64,000 nt of DNA from Flammeovirga sp. OC4 (GTDB taxonomy: Bacteria > Bacteroidota > Bacteroidia > Cytophagales > Flammeovirgaceae), in the NCBI RefSeq assembly GCF_000812565.1, contig NZ_JTAM01000060.1, positions 1-64,000 of the forward strand, read 5' to 3'. The notes under the pieces are model-generated. The model was not told the DNA's origin, made no database searches, and worked only from the letters and a program-made list of their open reading frames with translations. Below, piece by piece: positions 19,844-28,695 of the stretch. Position numbers and translations under genes: made by a program. Numbering within the stretch: position 1 is the first letter of the stretch; the number at the start of each line of letters is the position of its first letter.

Positions 19844-21364
19844 TTAATTACTTGGAGCTGTTCTTACACCTCTACCGCCACATTCTCTATCTCTAGAATC
19901 ATCATCAAATAATTTAGCCGCATAATTCCTTGTGGAAACTAAACAAAATGTTTTGTTAAAAACATAGGCACCGCCTCTAGTACCATATCCATAATCTGTT
20001 CCGTCATCTCCTCCAGTATTTGGCCATGATGAGGTTGAATAATTACCTATATTATCTAATGCACCCGTACCATGTGTTCCATCAAAGTCTCTTGCTTTCT
20101 CCAATGACACGGGAACTACTAACTCTAATACATTATCCGACATGTTCATAATACCATAGTAGGTTGCTCCTGAAGAAACTCTATCGGAAGTAGAAGTTGC
20201 AAACACTCCCACTCTAAAAGGTTTTGGTGATGCTTCTGTTGTAGCACTAATGGCTACATTACCTGATGTAGTAGAGTAGTCTGAATCCGTCACTGTTACG
20301 TTTTCTGTACCGGCATTATCAAAACTATATTCACCAGCATCATTGATATCTGTTGTTCCCCAAGCATATTCACCTTGAACAGGTGTCTGAGTTCCTCTAC
20401 ATGCTTTTTCATACTCCAATTCCGTCATCGGTCTTAAACATGCCCACTCCAAATAGTTGAGTATCTTTCTGATGTTCATTTGTACCTGAGGAAAATAAGG
20501 AGTAGAAGAGGAATATGTTGATCCATCAGTGGTGAGGTTATTTCCATAACTTGAAGTTGCATTAATCAAATTGACATCCACTTGTGTACTTCTTAGCATA
20601 TTTAAGAAATCAGCATATTGCCCTTGTGTGATCTCATATTTCATACAGTAAAATGCTGCATATCCTTTTGGAAAATCTGCAGGAATATCACCAATGATCA
20701 AACTTCCTGAATTACCCCCTTCGGTGTGATACAAACTACCATTCTCAGCGGAAACGGTGATTACACCTTCTGAATCTACAAAATATGGATTACTTTTATC
20801 ATTTACATTATCGTTCGCATACATATAGAATGCTTGAGATTCAGTACTGCCACCAGTTCCCAAATAATAGGCTCCGCTAGGTACATATACCATTTCAATA
20901 CCGTAGACTTTTATTTCAAAAGTATCATCATCACCTTGTCCATCTTCACCATATTGCCACTCCAACTGCACTTGATATTCTGCTTTACTTTGAGATTTAT
21001 TGGCTGCACTATAAATAAAAGCCCCCTTAGAAAAACCTGTTCCAGTATCATCATCACTATCAATTGACGCAGTTGTGGCACCTATTGATGAATGACCACT
21101 ACCATAACTTAATGTAGCATGTTGCCAATAATCTGTCGTAGTGTTTTTAAACTTAACAAATACCCAAACTGCATCCCAATTGTTTTGTGCACTAGAAACC
21201 CTCCATGAGTTTTCCCAAGATATATCAAATTGAATCTTAGCAGTCTTGTTGGAAGCATTTGCACTTTCTATAGACACATTCTCTATGAGTAAATCATTTG
21301 CATTTGTAAAAAATGGAAAAAGCAGTAAAAATATTAGAAAATAAAAAGTATTTGTCTTGTTCAT
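19844..21364 (-). CDS. SUMF1-like secreted protein (module 2)
   Basis: This is a 506-residue protein from the ATG at 21364; the open frame runs seven codons upstream only to a TTG. The signal peptide ends near TNA. Its architecture equals that of 17134-18627: an N-terminal beta-domain (WDAVWVFVKF, SYGSGHSS, DDDTGTGFSKGAF), then an FGE-sulfatase fold beginning YGIEMVYVPSGAYYLG, with FYCMKYEITQGQYADFLN, CLRPMTELEYEKACRG, YGTRGGAY and final GRGVRTAP. In the active-site segment one Cys (KTFCLV) aligns roughly with the first FGE cysteine and the second is absent. A further Cys lies in RECGGRG. It should therefore not work as a classical formylglycine-generating enzyme. Confidence 0.8.
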   Translation of the reverse strand: MNKTNTFYFLIFLLLFPFFTNANDLLIENVSIESANASNKTAKIQFDISWENSWRVSSAQNNWDAVWVFVKFKNTTTDYWQHATLSYGSGHSSIGATTASIDSDDDTGTGFSKGAFIYSAANKSQSKAEYQVQLEWQYGEDGQGDDDTFEIKVYGIEMVYVPSGAYYLGTGGSTESQAFYMYANDNVNDKSNPYFVDSEGVITVSAENGSLYHTEGGNSGSLIIGDIPADFPKGYAAFYCMKYEITQGQYADFLNMLRSTQVDVNLINATSSYGNNLTTDGSTYSSSTPYFPQVQMNIRKILNYLEWACLRPMTELEYEKACRGTQTPVQGEYAWGTTDINDAGEYSFDNAGTENVTVTDSDYSTTSGNVAISATTEASPKPFRVGVFATSTSDRVSSGATYYGIMNMSDNVLELVVPVSLEKARDFDGTHGTGALDNIGNYSTSSWPNTGGDDGTDYGYGTRGGAYVFNKTFCLVSTRNYAAKLFDDDSRDRECGGRGVRTAPSN

Positions 21365-21437
21365 GTTATTAAGTAATAAATCCAATTTTTGAAATGATCT
21401 CTAGTACTTTTAAATCATCATTTAACCCTGATTATGA

Positions 21438-21504
21438 TGGCAATATCCAAAAACAAATATTAACTGTAAATTATACATCTTTCAAAAGTTTGTCCTCATC
21501 TTAC
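21438..21504 (-). promoter_or_regulatory. Duplicated upstream block of module 2, candidate promoter
   Basis: It is the counterpart of 18703-18770, at the same distance (74-140 bases) from the start of the SUMF1-like gene. On the minus strand it reads TTGAAAGATGTATAATTTAC followed by AGTTAATATTTG, close to but not exactly the TTG-N19-TAnnTTTG pattern. Confidence 0.45.
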
Positions 21505-21888
21505 ACCTTTCAAAAAGACCTTTGGTGAATGAAATAGAGTGATTTTGCTTTTTTTAAATGTTTTAAGAATCAATTTTCTGCTAAAAAATAATTGAGCATA
21601 ATAAAGTTTAACCCATGATAATTTTGAGGTAACGCTCAAATATTTCAATCAACCCACTCTACGTTTTGTTATGTGATGCAATTCTTGACGGAAACATAGA
21701 TTCAAGCCAAAATAAAATGAGATAGGATTAGGATTTGTGAAATGAAAAATATGAATTAAATTAAATTGACTGACCAATTAATGTGACAAGCGTAAAATAG
21801 AACTTTTCATTGTTGGTATTTATAGTGCTCATAACTTAATATACAACCTTTAGCAAAGGATATTTTGTTTAACTTTCAAACAAAAAAA

Positions 21889-21916
21889 CACGAGTCAAAC
21901 ATCTGTCTAACTCGTG
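21889..21916 (-). terminator. Intrinsic terminator of the 807-residue gene
   Basis: A 7-base perfect stem CACGAGT/ACTCGTG (21889-21895 with 21910-21916) is followed on the minus strand by TTTTTTTG. It lies about 80 bases past the stop codon at 21997. Confidence 0.75.
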
Positions 21917-21996
21917 CAATAAATAAGGCCGCAACACCAAATTTTAAATATGTAAAGGATTACGAAGAGCTATTACCTTTGTATGTTGAAATCAAT

Positions 21997-24420
21997 TTAA
22001 TTTGGCAATAACTTATCTGTGGGAACAGAAAATGTTGCTTCCCATGTTTGAGTTTCCGCATTATAGTCCACCTGATAATAGTCATTACCAAACCTTTCTT
22101 GATCAAATTCTATAACTTTACCTTCATGTTTAAACGTAATTTTAAAGTCTTTATAGTTGGTGAGGTTCGACACTGTTATGGGTACGTAAGCCAAACCGCT
22201 ATTGATATTGGCCACTACTTCATTGTCTTTTGCCTCAATTTTTAAAGGATATTGTCTTACCAATTTCCCTTTTTCTACTTCTACCTTCACCCTATTTTGA
22301 TCCGCTTCTCTGTGCATCAACTTCCAAGTATCTTCACCAGCAAACAAAGCCTTTCTAAACGGTTCGTTCCATCCATAGTAACTTTTTGCTTCTTGAGGAA
22401 AAATACACAATTGAATCACCATTTTGATCTTATCACCTTTGTTCAATTGCTTTATTTTTGATGGTAAATTCACCTCCACAAGCGTAACAGGTTCACGTGC
22501 TCTTGTTTTACTAGAAGAGAAAGTAGAGAAATGAGGTTTAATCTTTTTGCCTCCTACAGTCGCAGACCACTCTTTCAACACCACACCTTTATTTCCCCAA
22601 ACACCGTAATTCTTGCTTTCCATGTTTTTGGCTTGATGCATACTGAACCAAGGATTTTCACCCTCTATCACAATATCTTGGTTGGTGTATTGTCCTTCTT
22701 TGTGTACATTATCCATTTCATTGATCATGCCATCAGCATTACCCCAAGCTATTTTTCTTTCTACAGAATAAGAGTACGTTTCAGAGCCAAACTGTGCCAA
22801 TGCAAGACGTTCAAAATCCAATGTTTTATGCACTTCCACTTCCATTGTGAAAATCACTCTTAAATAGTCATCATTTCTCATGATATTGGAAGTCAAGCTA
22901 TAAGAAGCCTCATCTTTGCTTGTGTAACCTGTATATGTTACTTCAGTTAAGTTCGGACAGTTACGAGTGTAATGTGTTTTGATTCTTTTGATCTTTAGTT
23001 TTTGACCTTTCTCATCATAAACACGCATAAAGTCACCTCCTCCCACATTAGGCGTCCAACTCCACTTTTTAGGACCTACTTTACTACCCTCTTCCGTTTT
23101 AATTAAAAAGGGTCTTACATCCGTGATTAAAGTATTAGCTTGTCCGCAATCAGGCTCATAACAAATGCTTTCTCCAAAAGCACCCATTGCTGTTTGTTCC
23201 CAAAGTTGATGATTACCTACCAGCTTTTTACCCCATCCTGTTAAGGATAGTTGATTGTGGGAAACAGCAGGCAGTTTGCCCCAGAAACCTGAAACTCTTG
23301 AAAACTCCAAGTCAACCTTTGTATTTGGAGGCAAACAAACAATGGTATACGCTCTCATCCAAGGACCATGATACTTGAACGTTTTGCCGTTGTGCCAGTT
23401 TTTAGAAATTTGTATCGGAATACCTGTAGGGTTTCCATTCTTGTCTCTCAATAAAACTGAAATACCTGTAATATCCCTTACGCCTTTTAATTGTTCAAAA
23501 ATTAGACGTTGTACTTGTGGCTTATTCGTAGTGTTTTCCAACTGAAGTGCCACCCTTTCCATACCGTCTACGGTTTTCATGGAGTTGTTCAATGAAACGA
23601 TTGTAGCTTGTTGTTCCGCACTCTTGTTTACTTTTACTGCCCAATTTGGGCGAATCAGATCTTTTGCAGTAATCTTAAAACCATCTTGGTGAAAAACAGA
23701 CTGAGCAATACGCATCGTTAGGTTAACATCTTTGTTAGAAATTGGTGCTTTTGCGGTAATAACACCTTTTTCTACCTTAATTTTATCTGTATTCTCATTG
23801 CTTACAATTTCCCAAGCTTTACCATTTTTTGCTTTTGCAGTGAAATGTCCTTTTTTGTTTTTCACTGAATATTGTTCTTTTGGAAGGTTTAATTCGATTA
23901 GTAATTCATATTCCTCTTCATTTACCGTTCCTTCTTCAAACACTAATCTAAAGCCTAAAGCATCTGTCCATGAAGCAATTTCAAAAGACAATTTAACTTC
24001 AGGACCATTCTCTAATAATAAATCTGGATAATTTCTTCTTTGGTAAAATTGACCACCCTCAATTAATTCTCCCGCATATTTCAGATCACTCTTCATACGA
24101 ACTACTTTATACTTTTGCCCTTTGTGTAAGACATAAAGTGATAAAATATCAAAAGGTGTTTCCTGAATTTTGTCTAAATAATCCTTTCCTATTTCTTTTT
24201 GATCAATGAGTCTTAATTGCTCTAATTTAAAGTCTTTGTAATTGAAGCTTAAAAAATGATGGTCTGTTTGAAGATGAAAATGAGTATTTTTTTTAATGTC
24301 ATTTTCGAGATACATAAAAATATTTGTGCCTGCATATTCCCACAACTCCTTTGGTAATTGTGCTAAAGAAGTCAGTGTGGTACATACAAATAAGCAAAAT
24401 AGAGCTATAATTCTTTTCAT
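21997..24420 (-). CDS. Large secreted protein of unrecognised family in the polysaccharide locus
   Basis: This is an 807-residue protein with a signal peptide (cleavage near SLAQ, residue 21) and no lipobox or T9SS sorting domain, so it is probably periplasmic. I do not recognise its family. The sequence is beta-rich throughout. The most distinctive segment is in the middle: LPPNTKVDLEFSRVSGFWGKL, then GNHQLWEQTAMGAFGESICYEPD followed by CGQANTLITDVRPFL. Aromatic and acidic residues are dense here, as in sugar-binding or catalytic clefts, and the two close Cys (ICYEPDC) could pair. Later phrases are VGGGDFMRVYDEKGQ and ENPWFSMHQAKN. It is a single-gene unit with its own terminator, next to a GH29 gene. 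It could be a new glycoside hydrolase or lyase, or a large binding protein. Confidence 0.7.
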   Translation of the reverse strand: MKRIIALFCLFVCTTLTSLAQLPKELWEYAGTNIFMYLENDIKKNTHFHLQTDHHFLSFNYKDFKLEQLRLIDQKEIGKDYLDKIQETPFDILSLYVLHKGQKYKVVRMKSDLKYAGELIEGGQFYQRRNYPDLLLENGPEVKLSFEIASWTDALGFRLVFEEGTVNEEEYELLIELNLPKEQYSVKNKKGHFTAKAKNGKAWEIVSNENTDKIKVEKGVITAKAPISNKDVNLTMRIAQSVFHQDGFKITAKDLIRPNWAVKVNKSAEQQATIVSLNNSMKTVDGMERVALQLENTTNKPQVQRLIFEQLKGVRDITGISVLLRDKNGNPTGIPIQISKNWHNGKTFKYHGPWMRAYTIVCLPPNTKVDLEFSRVSGFWGKLPAVSHNQLSLTGWGKKLVGNHQLWEQTAMGAFGESICYEPDCGQANTLITDVRPFLIKTEEGSKVGPKKWSWTPNVGGGDFMRVYDEKGQKLKIKRIKTHYTRNCPNLTEVTYTGYTSKDEASYSLTSNIMRNDDYLRVIFTMEVEVHKTLDFERLALAQFGSETYSYSVERKIAWGNADGMINEMDNVHKEGQYTNQDIVIEGENPWFSMHQAKNMESKNYGVWGNKGVVLKEWSATVGGKKIKPHFSTFSSSKTRAREPVTLVEVNLPSKIKQLNKGDKIKMVIQLCIFPQEAKSYYGWNEPFRKALFAGEDTWKLMHREADQNRVKVEVEKGKLVRQYPLKIEAKDNEVVANINSGLAYVPITVSNLTNYKDFKITFKHEGKVIEFDQERFGNDYYQVDYNAETQTWEATFSVPTDKLLPN

Positions 24421-24476
24421 TTCAATTTTGATTTGGTATAAAAAATCAACAAATGCTACCTATTAATACTATAAAA

Positions 24477-24508
24477 TATAAGCCCATAGCTAATACTATG
24501 AGCTTATA
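24477..24508 (-). terminator. Probable terminator of the GH29 gene
   Basis: Thirteen-base arms (24477-24489 and 24496-24508) pair with one wobble around a six-base loop, 18 bases past the stop codon at 24527. The T run on the minus strand is weak (ATATTTTATAG). Confidence 0.6.
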
Positions 24509-24526
24509 TACTAATCCTTTAAAAAA

Positions 24527-26356
24527 CTAGTTCGAGATTGAATTTGAATCTACTGGAATAATCGGTTCGAATGAGATGGATGCTAAATTGATCCAACCTG
24601 CAGCGTCATCGCTGTTCAATCTTACTGAAATTGTTTGTTTTCCAGTTTTATCAAAGTTCACGACTCCAATCTTACGATCTTTAAACACACGAATGGTTCT
24701 CTTTTCGAATTTATTTTGAATTTGCTTTTTATCACCACTGTAAGTAGGGACAAAATAGTATTCTTTACCGTTGATATTTAATATGCCTTCCTGCATATCT
24801 GCCTCTTCATTACATGCGTAGTTCAACGTCACGATGTACATCCCTTCTTGTGGAATATTCACTTCCCACTCTGCTTTACTTCCTTTTTGCGACCAATTTT
24901 GAATCGAAGGAACTGCATGCCAATCACCAAAGATTTCCATCCATCTGATTTTATCAGAAGTACAAGCTGTTAATTTTGCTTCGTGAGGTAATAACTTGGT
25001 CACTAAACCAGTATTAAATACTTTGTCATCATTCAACTTTGGCTTACCATCAAATTCTACAACAATGACAGAAGCTACTGGATCGGGCATTCTCAATGGG
25101 AATGTAACTACAGTTGATGACGATAAATCTGTAGCTGTTACCGCTGATTTATCATCCAAGAAATAAGCAGCCTTCACTTGAGACTGGAATTTAGGCAAAT
25201 AGATTTTATTATCTTTTGGCCACTCTTTGATAAATAAATACATCTTATTCCCTTTTTGAGTAGCTGCAAATTGTGTCTGACCACCCAAGTACATGGCATC
25301 TGTACCATAAATAGCTTCCTTGTATTTTGCAATCCATTTTCCAGTTTCTCTTAAAATCATAGCTGAAACCTCAGGAACTGAACCGTCACCTTTAGGACCA
25401 ATATTGAACAAGTAGTTACCACCTTTTGAAATCACATCAATTAAACGGTGTGAAATTTCTTTGGGTGTTTTCCAGTTGAAATCAAAGTCACTATATGCCC
25501 AAGTATTGTTATGGGTATCACAAGTTTCCCATAACCCTTCTACGGGTTCTGATGGAATCTCATTATCGCCTAACGTTTTGAAGTCACCTAAACCTCTACC
25601 AATTCTACTGTTAATTAGACAGTTCGGTTGATACTTATCAACTAAAGCTTTTAATTCTAAAACTTGCTCATGTTTGATCGGACCAGGGGTATCAAAGAAG
25701 ATACAACCAATATCACCATAATTGGTCACCAACTCTTTCACTTGAGGTAGTGCTTTTTCTTCCATGTATTTTTGAACATTGGCTTCATCTGGGTTAAACT
25801 CCCAAGTATTACCAAAGCCGTCTTTCTCATTCCAATCCTGCATTTGTGAATAGTAGAAGCCAAAACGAATCCCTTTTTTCTTACACGCTTTTGCTAATTG
25901 CTTTACAATATCTTTTTTATAAGGCGTGTTTGAGATGTTATAGTCACTTGCTTTTGAATCAAACAAAGCAAAGCCATCATGATGTTTTGCAGTCAATACA
26001 ACGTATTTCATACCAGCATCTACTGCTAATTGAGCCACTTCATCAGCATCCCATTTTACAGGGTTAAAATTGTCGGCCAATTTACGGTATTCTCCAGTCT
26101 TGATGGCCGCTCTACGCATAATCCATTCATTAATACCGTAATAGTGTTTACCGTTATGTTCACCCGCTAATTCTGAATATAAACCCCAGTGAATAAACAT
26201 AGCAAATTTTGCCTCTTTATACCATTGATAATCTTTATCCGTATAATTTGCTTTTTCATCTTCACCCCAAAGCTCATCCATACCCTTCTCTTTTTTCTGA
26301 CCAATAGCCAAAAAAGAGACAAGAATAAGAGAACTTATTAATAATAATTTTTTCAT
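24527..26356 (-). CDS. GH29 alpha-L-fucosidase (or alpha-L-galactosidase) with C-terminal binding domain
   Basis: This 609-residue exported enzyme has a signal peptide ending near AIGQ. Residues about 40-350 form the GH29 barrel: YKEAKFAMFIHWGLYS, KYVVLTAKHHDGFALF, the segment with nucleophile Asp222 (GCIFFDTPG, where most members have WFD), LWETCDTHNNTWAY (candidate acid/base region), and GGNYLFNIGPKGDG. About 360-450 is the usual C-terminal sandwich. The last about 120 residues form an extra CBM-like domain. GH29 enzymes remove terminal alpha-L-fucose, and some accept alpha-L-galactose, so the substrate could be a side chain of an algal sulfated glycan. It lies between the 807-residue gene and the GH82-like genes and is flanked by terminators. 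Confidence 0.92.
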   Translation of the reverse strand: MKKLLLISSLILVSFLAIGQKKEKGMDELWGEDEKANYTDKDYQWYKEAKFAMFIHWGLYSELAGEHNGKHYYGINEWIMRRAAIKTGEYRKLADNFNPVKWDADEVAQLAVDAGMKYVVLTAKHHDGFALFDSKASDYNISNTPYKKDIVKQLAKACKKKGIRFGFYYSQMQDWNEKDGFGNTWEFNPDEANVQKYMEEKALPQVKELVTNYGDIGCIFFDTPGPIKHEQVLELKALVDKYQPNCLINSRIGRGLGDFKTLGDNEIPSEPVEGLWETCDTHNNTWAYSDFDFNWKTPKEISHRLIDVISKGGNYLFNIGPKGDGSVPEVSAMILRETGKWIAKYKEAIYGTDAMYLGGQTQFAATQKGNKMYLFIKEWPKDNKIYLPKFQSQVKAAYFLDDKSAVTATDLSSSTVVTFPLRMPDPVASVIVVEFDGKPKLNDDKVFNTGLVTKLLPHEAKLTACTSDKIRWMEIFGDWHAVPSIQNWSQKGSKAEWEVNIPQEGMYIVTLNYACNEEADMQEGILNINGKEYYFVPTYSGDKKQIQNKFEKRTIRVFKDRKIGVVNFDKTGKQTISVRLNSDDAAGWINLASISFEPIIPVDSNSISN

Positions 26357-26613
26357 ACTTCGATTGACTTAATGCCTTTAAAAAATAATCACAGTACAAT
26401 TTTAATTATTTCATTTCTTTCACCTTTGCTTAAATCTTGCATTCGTTTGTACAATTGACATTCAGCAACAAAATACCCCTCAATCTGAAAATAATTATAT
26501 CACAGCATAGTGCACTGAATTTATCAACCTTAAATAATGAAAGAACTTATGGAGTTACAATTCTTAAAGTTTAGTCGTAATGCCAATGTGACTAAAAAAC
26601 CTTAAACTAAAAA

Positions 26614-26637
26614 AAGGAAGAGCTTTCACCCTTCCTT
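26614..26637 (-). terminator. Intrinsic terminator of the GH82-like gene 1
   Basis: Seven-base arms AAGGAAG/CTTCCTT (26614-26620 and 26631-26637) precede a run of T residues on the minus strand. It sits 7 bases past the stop codon at 26645. Confidence 0.75.
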
Positions 26638-26644
26638 CCTAAAA

Positions 26645-28168
26645 TTATTGTTTCAGTATTCTAAAGCTATCTCCATCTACATTTACCACATATATACCGG
26701 GAGGGTAAGAAGTAATGTCGACTTTAATTCTTTGAGACCTTTTCAAAAGTGTGGGATTAATTTCTTGTCCGTAAAGAGTATAAACTTTTAGAATGGTTGC
26801 ACTTGTAATTTTTGTGCTTTTCACATTGAACATACCATCAGAAGGATTGGGATATACTTGGTAACCCATCTCCAATAAATCATATTTAGAGGTCGGATCT
26901 GAAGAGGTTGGAGGATCAATAGGTTCATCAGGAACATTGGAGCAGTCATCAATCCAATTATCCTCACCAATAATTGCTTCTTGATATTGAAACCCTATTG
27001 ATTCTACGTCTGAAACAGCTACTTTATAATATCCATCTGCATTGTTTTGATTTCCGGCTCTATATAAAACAGTAGCTACCGCCGGAGCAGGGTAACTTTC
27101 TCCATCGGGATTATATTCCGACCCAATAAGATTACGAATTTGACACGGTATATAACCAAAGTGCTTTGATTTGACCTGTGCTGTTTCACCATAATAACCC
27201 TTCACATTTTTGACAACGCTAGTATTCGCATAATAGCCGGGAGTAATACCTAATGAATCCTCTTTTTTTCTTACATATCCTCTATCAATTCTTGCTGCAA
27301 AACCAGTATTTACAGCCTCTATTCCATCTATTTCGATATGTCCGTTTTTGGTAGCATGAGGAGAAATCATCACACTGGCGTTACCATTTTGACAGTACAC
27401 ATTTTTAGCATAAATATCATGATTACCACCTACTTGTAGTTCATTCATCTTCTTCAGCCCTGTTTCTAAACGTAATGTTACGCCACCATCTCCCCAAATA
27501 TCTTTAAAGAATACATGCCTCAATGCTTGTGATTGGATCAAGCCATATCCGTAATGTGCTTTCTCAATTCTACAATTTCTAATGACCCCATCTTGTGACA
27601 TTACATACTCTCCATTGTATTTAGAATACCCCATTGTAATGGCTGAAAACTTTGTATTATCATCAATTACACTTGCATCTGCTACGAGGAAATTTCGAGT
27701 ATTGTACAATGAGATTACTCTTACATTAGGATTTCTTGAGGTACTGATATCAACAGTGAATTGTTCACTCTTTGCACGTATACTAACGTTTTGGGTGAGT
27801 TCTCCATCTTTTCCAATATTGAAAATACCAAAATTCTTGTCATCGCCGGGATCCGTAGGGTAGATTGTCGCATTACGGTGAATGACCAAATGAATGTTGG
27901 ATTTGATATGAATGTTTTTGAAGAAATAATCTCCAACAGGAATGTTAATCCTACCGCCATTTTCAAGCTTGGTCAAGTCATCAATAGCCTGTTGAAGTTT
28001 TTCACTATCGTCTTCTGCATCGGTGTTGTTGACATTGTAATCTGCCACCAGGTCTACGGTTCGGCTTACATCGCCGATGTGATCTGTGTAGAAGTCCGTT
28101 TCGTTTTGTGCAGAAAGTGTAGCCCATGAGAATAAGGCCACAAAAATTGTGAGTAAAATTCGTTTCAT
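26645..28168 (-). CDS. GH82 (iota-carrageenase)-like beta-helix protein with T9SS sorting domain
   Basis: This 507-residue exported protein has a signal peptide ending near LSAQ. Residues about 35-400 read as a right-handed beta-helix and, from memory, align without gaps to the core of Alteromonas iota-carrageenase (GH82). Shared phrases are DDSEKLQQAI, IHIKSNIHLV, IDDNTKFSAI, YGYGLIQSQA, GGVTLRLETG and MISPHATKNG. In that enzyme Glu245 is the acid, Asp247 the base, and Gln222 and His281 assist. Here the matches are Gln212, Arg233, Glu235 and His271, but the Asp position is Gly237. So it is either a GH82 relative with another base or substrate, or a binding protein. A type A sorting domain follows (QVYPNPSDGMFNV to the end), so it is delivered outside by T9SS. 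It is about two-thirds identical to its neighbour at 28696. Confidence 0.8.
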   Translation of the reverse strand: MKRILLTIFVALFSWATLSAQNETDFYTDHIGDVSRTVDLVADYNVNNTDAEDDSEKLQQAIDDLTKLENGGRINIPVGDYFFKNIHIKSNIHLVIHRNATIYPTDPGDDKNFGIFNIGKDGELTQNVSIRAKSEQFTVDISTSRNPNVRVISLYNTRNFLVADASVIDDNTKFSAITMGYSKYNGEYVMSQDGVIRNCRIEKAHYGYGLIQSQALRHVFFKDIWGDGGVTLRLETGLKKMNELQVGGNHDIYAKNVYCQNGNASVMISPHATKNGHIEIDGIEAVNTGFAARIDRGYVRKKEDSLGITPGYYANTSVVKNVKGYYGETAQVKSKHFGYIPCQIRNLIGSEYNPDGESYPAPAVATVLYRAGNQNNADGYYKVAVSDVESIGFQYQEAIIGEDNWIDDCSNVPDEPIDPPTSSDPTSKYDLLEMGYQVYPNPSDGMFNVKSTKITSATILKVYTLYGQEINPTLLKRSQRIKVDITSYPPGIYVVNVDGDSFRILKQ

Positions 28169-28209
28169 TTCATTTTTTAATTTATGGTGTTAATTAATAA
28201 TAAGAACTC

Positions 28210-28530
28210 TGTAAACTGAATTATCACCAACTTCCAATCTTCCTTCTTCTTCATTTTTCCATTGCTGAAAAATGAAGCAAAAAATTTAGGCTTTGAAGTC
28301 AAAAGCTAAATTCCATTTCTATCACCAAAATGATTTTAAACTTGCTTTGCTCAAACAAGAAAATCATTTTAACGACTCAATACATGATATTCTTAACGCT
28401 TTTTCCCTTCAAGGCCTGTGGGAGTACTACCAAACTAAAAATGGTAGAAAGCTCACTGATGTGAATGTTAAAGGTTAGTGTCATTCGTGTCTTTCAGATC
28501 ATCAGAAATCTGCTGATTTCTGAATGCTAC
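28210..28530 (+). repeat. Dispersed intergenic repeat, copy 3 (fullest copy)
   Basis: Part A (28210-28310) carries a perfect 11-base hairpin CTTCATTTTTC/GAAAAATGAAG, then GAAGCAAAAAATTTAG and TCAAAAGCTAAA. Part B (28460-28530) carries GAATGTTAAAGGTTAG and a hairpin CAGAAATC-TGCT-GATTTCTG at 28503-28522. Part A recurs at 15970 and 35575, and parts of A and B at 6831-6972. All copies are in the same orientation and between genes. It may be a decayed non-autonomous mobile element. Confidence 0.55.
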
Positions 28531-28592
28531 TAATATTCGAATACTTCGTTTACAATGAACTTAATGGTTTGTGAAGCAATAAAGCACCACTT

Positions 28593-28634
28593 CCCATCAT
28601 TCGTCCATGTGTTAATCCATGGGCGAATGATGGG
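28593..28634 (-). terminator. Long hairpin after the GH82-like gene 2
   Basis: Seventeen-base arms (28593-28609 and 28618-28634) pair with one mismatch around an eight-base loop, about 60 bases past the stop codon at 28696. No strong T run follows on the minus strand. It is a terminator or 3-prime stabilising hairpin. Confidence 0.6.
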
Positions 28635-28695
28635 TTGAAAATTATTTATATGAATTGTAGTGTGGGTAGTTTAAAGATTGTATTACAATTTCAAA

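Larger units (their letters stand above)
21365..21996. other. Intergenic region between module 2 and the 807-residue gene
   Basis: About 630 bases hold the module 2 upstream block (21438-21504) and the terminator at 21889-21916. In the rest (21505-21888) I see only AT-rich sequence without ORF or clear repeat. Confidence 0.5.
28169..28695. other. Intergenic region with repeat copy and hairpin
   Basis: About 530 bases contain the fullest copy of the dispersed repeat (28210-28530) and a long hairpin at 28593-28634. A 61-codon open frame at 28293-28478 on the plus strand lies inside the repeat and encodes nothing I recognise; I do not call it a gene. Confidence 0.5.

Noticed and set aside
17134-21364. 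SUMF1-like genes as the sulfatase maturation enzymes of the locus
   Set aside because: The segment that should carry the two active-site cysteines has none in module 1 and at most one in module 2.
28293-28478. 61-codon open frame on the plus strand
   Set aside because: It lies inside a copy of the dispersed repeat and has no family, signal or neighbour support. It might be a remnant of an element-encoded protein but cannot be shown.
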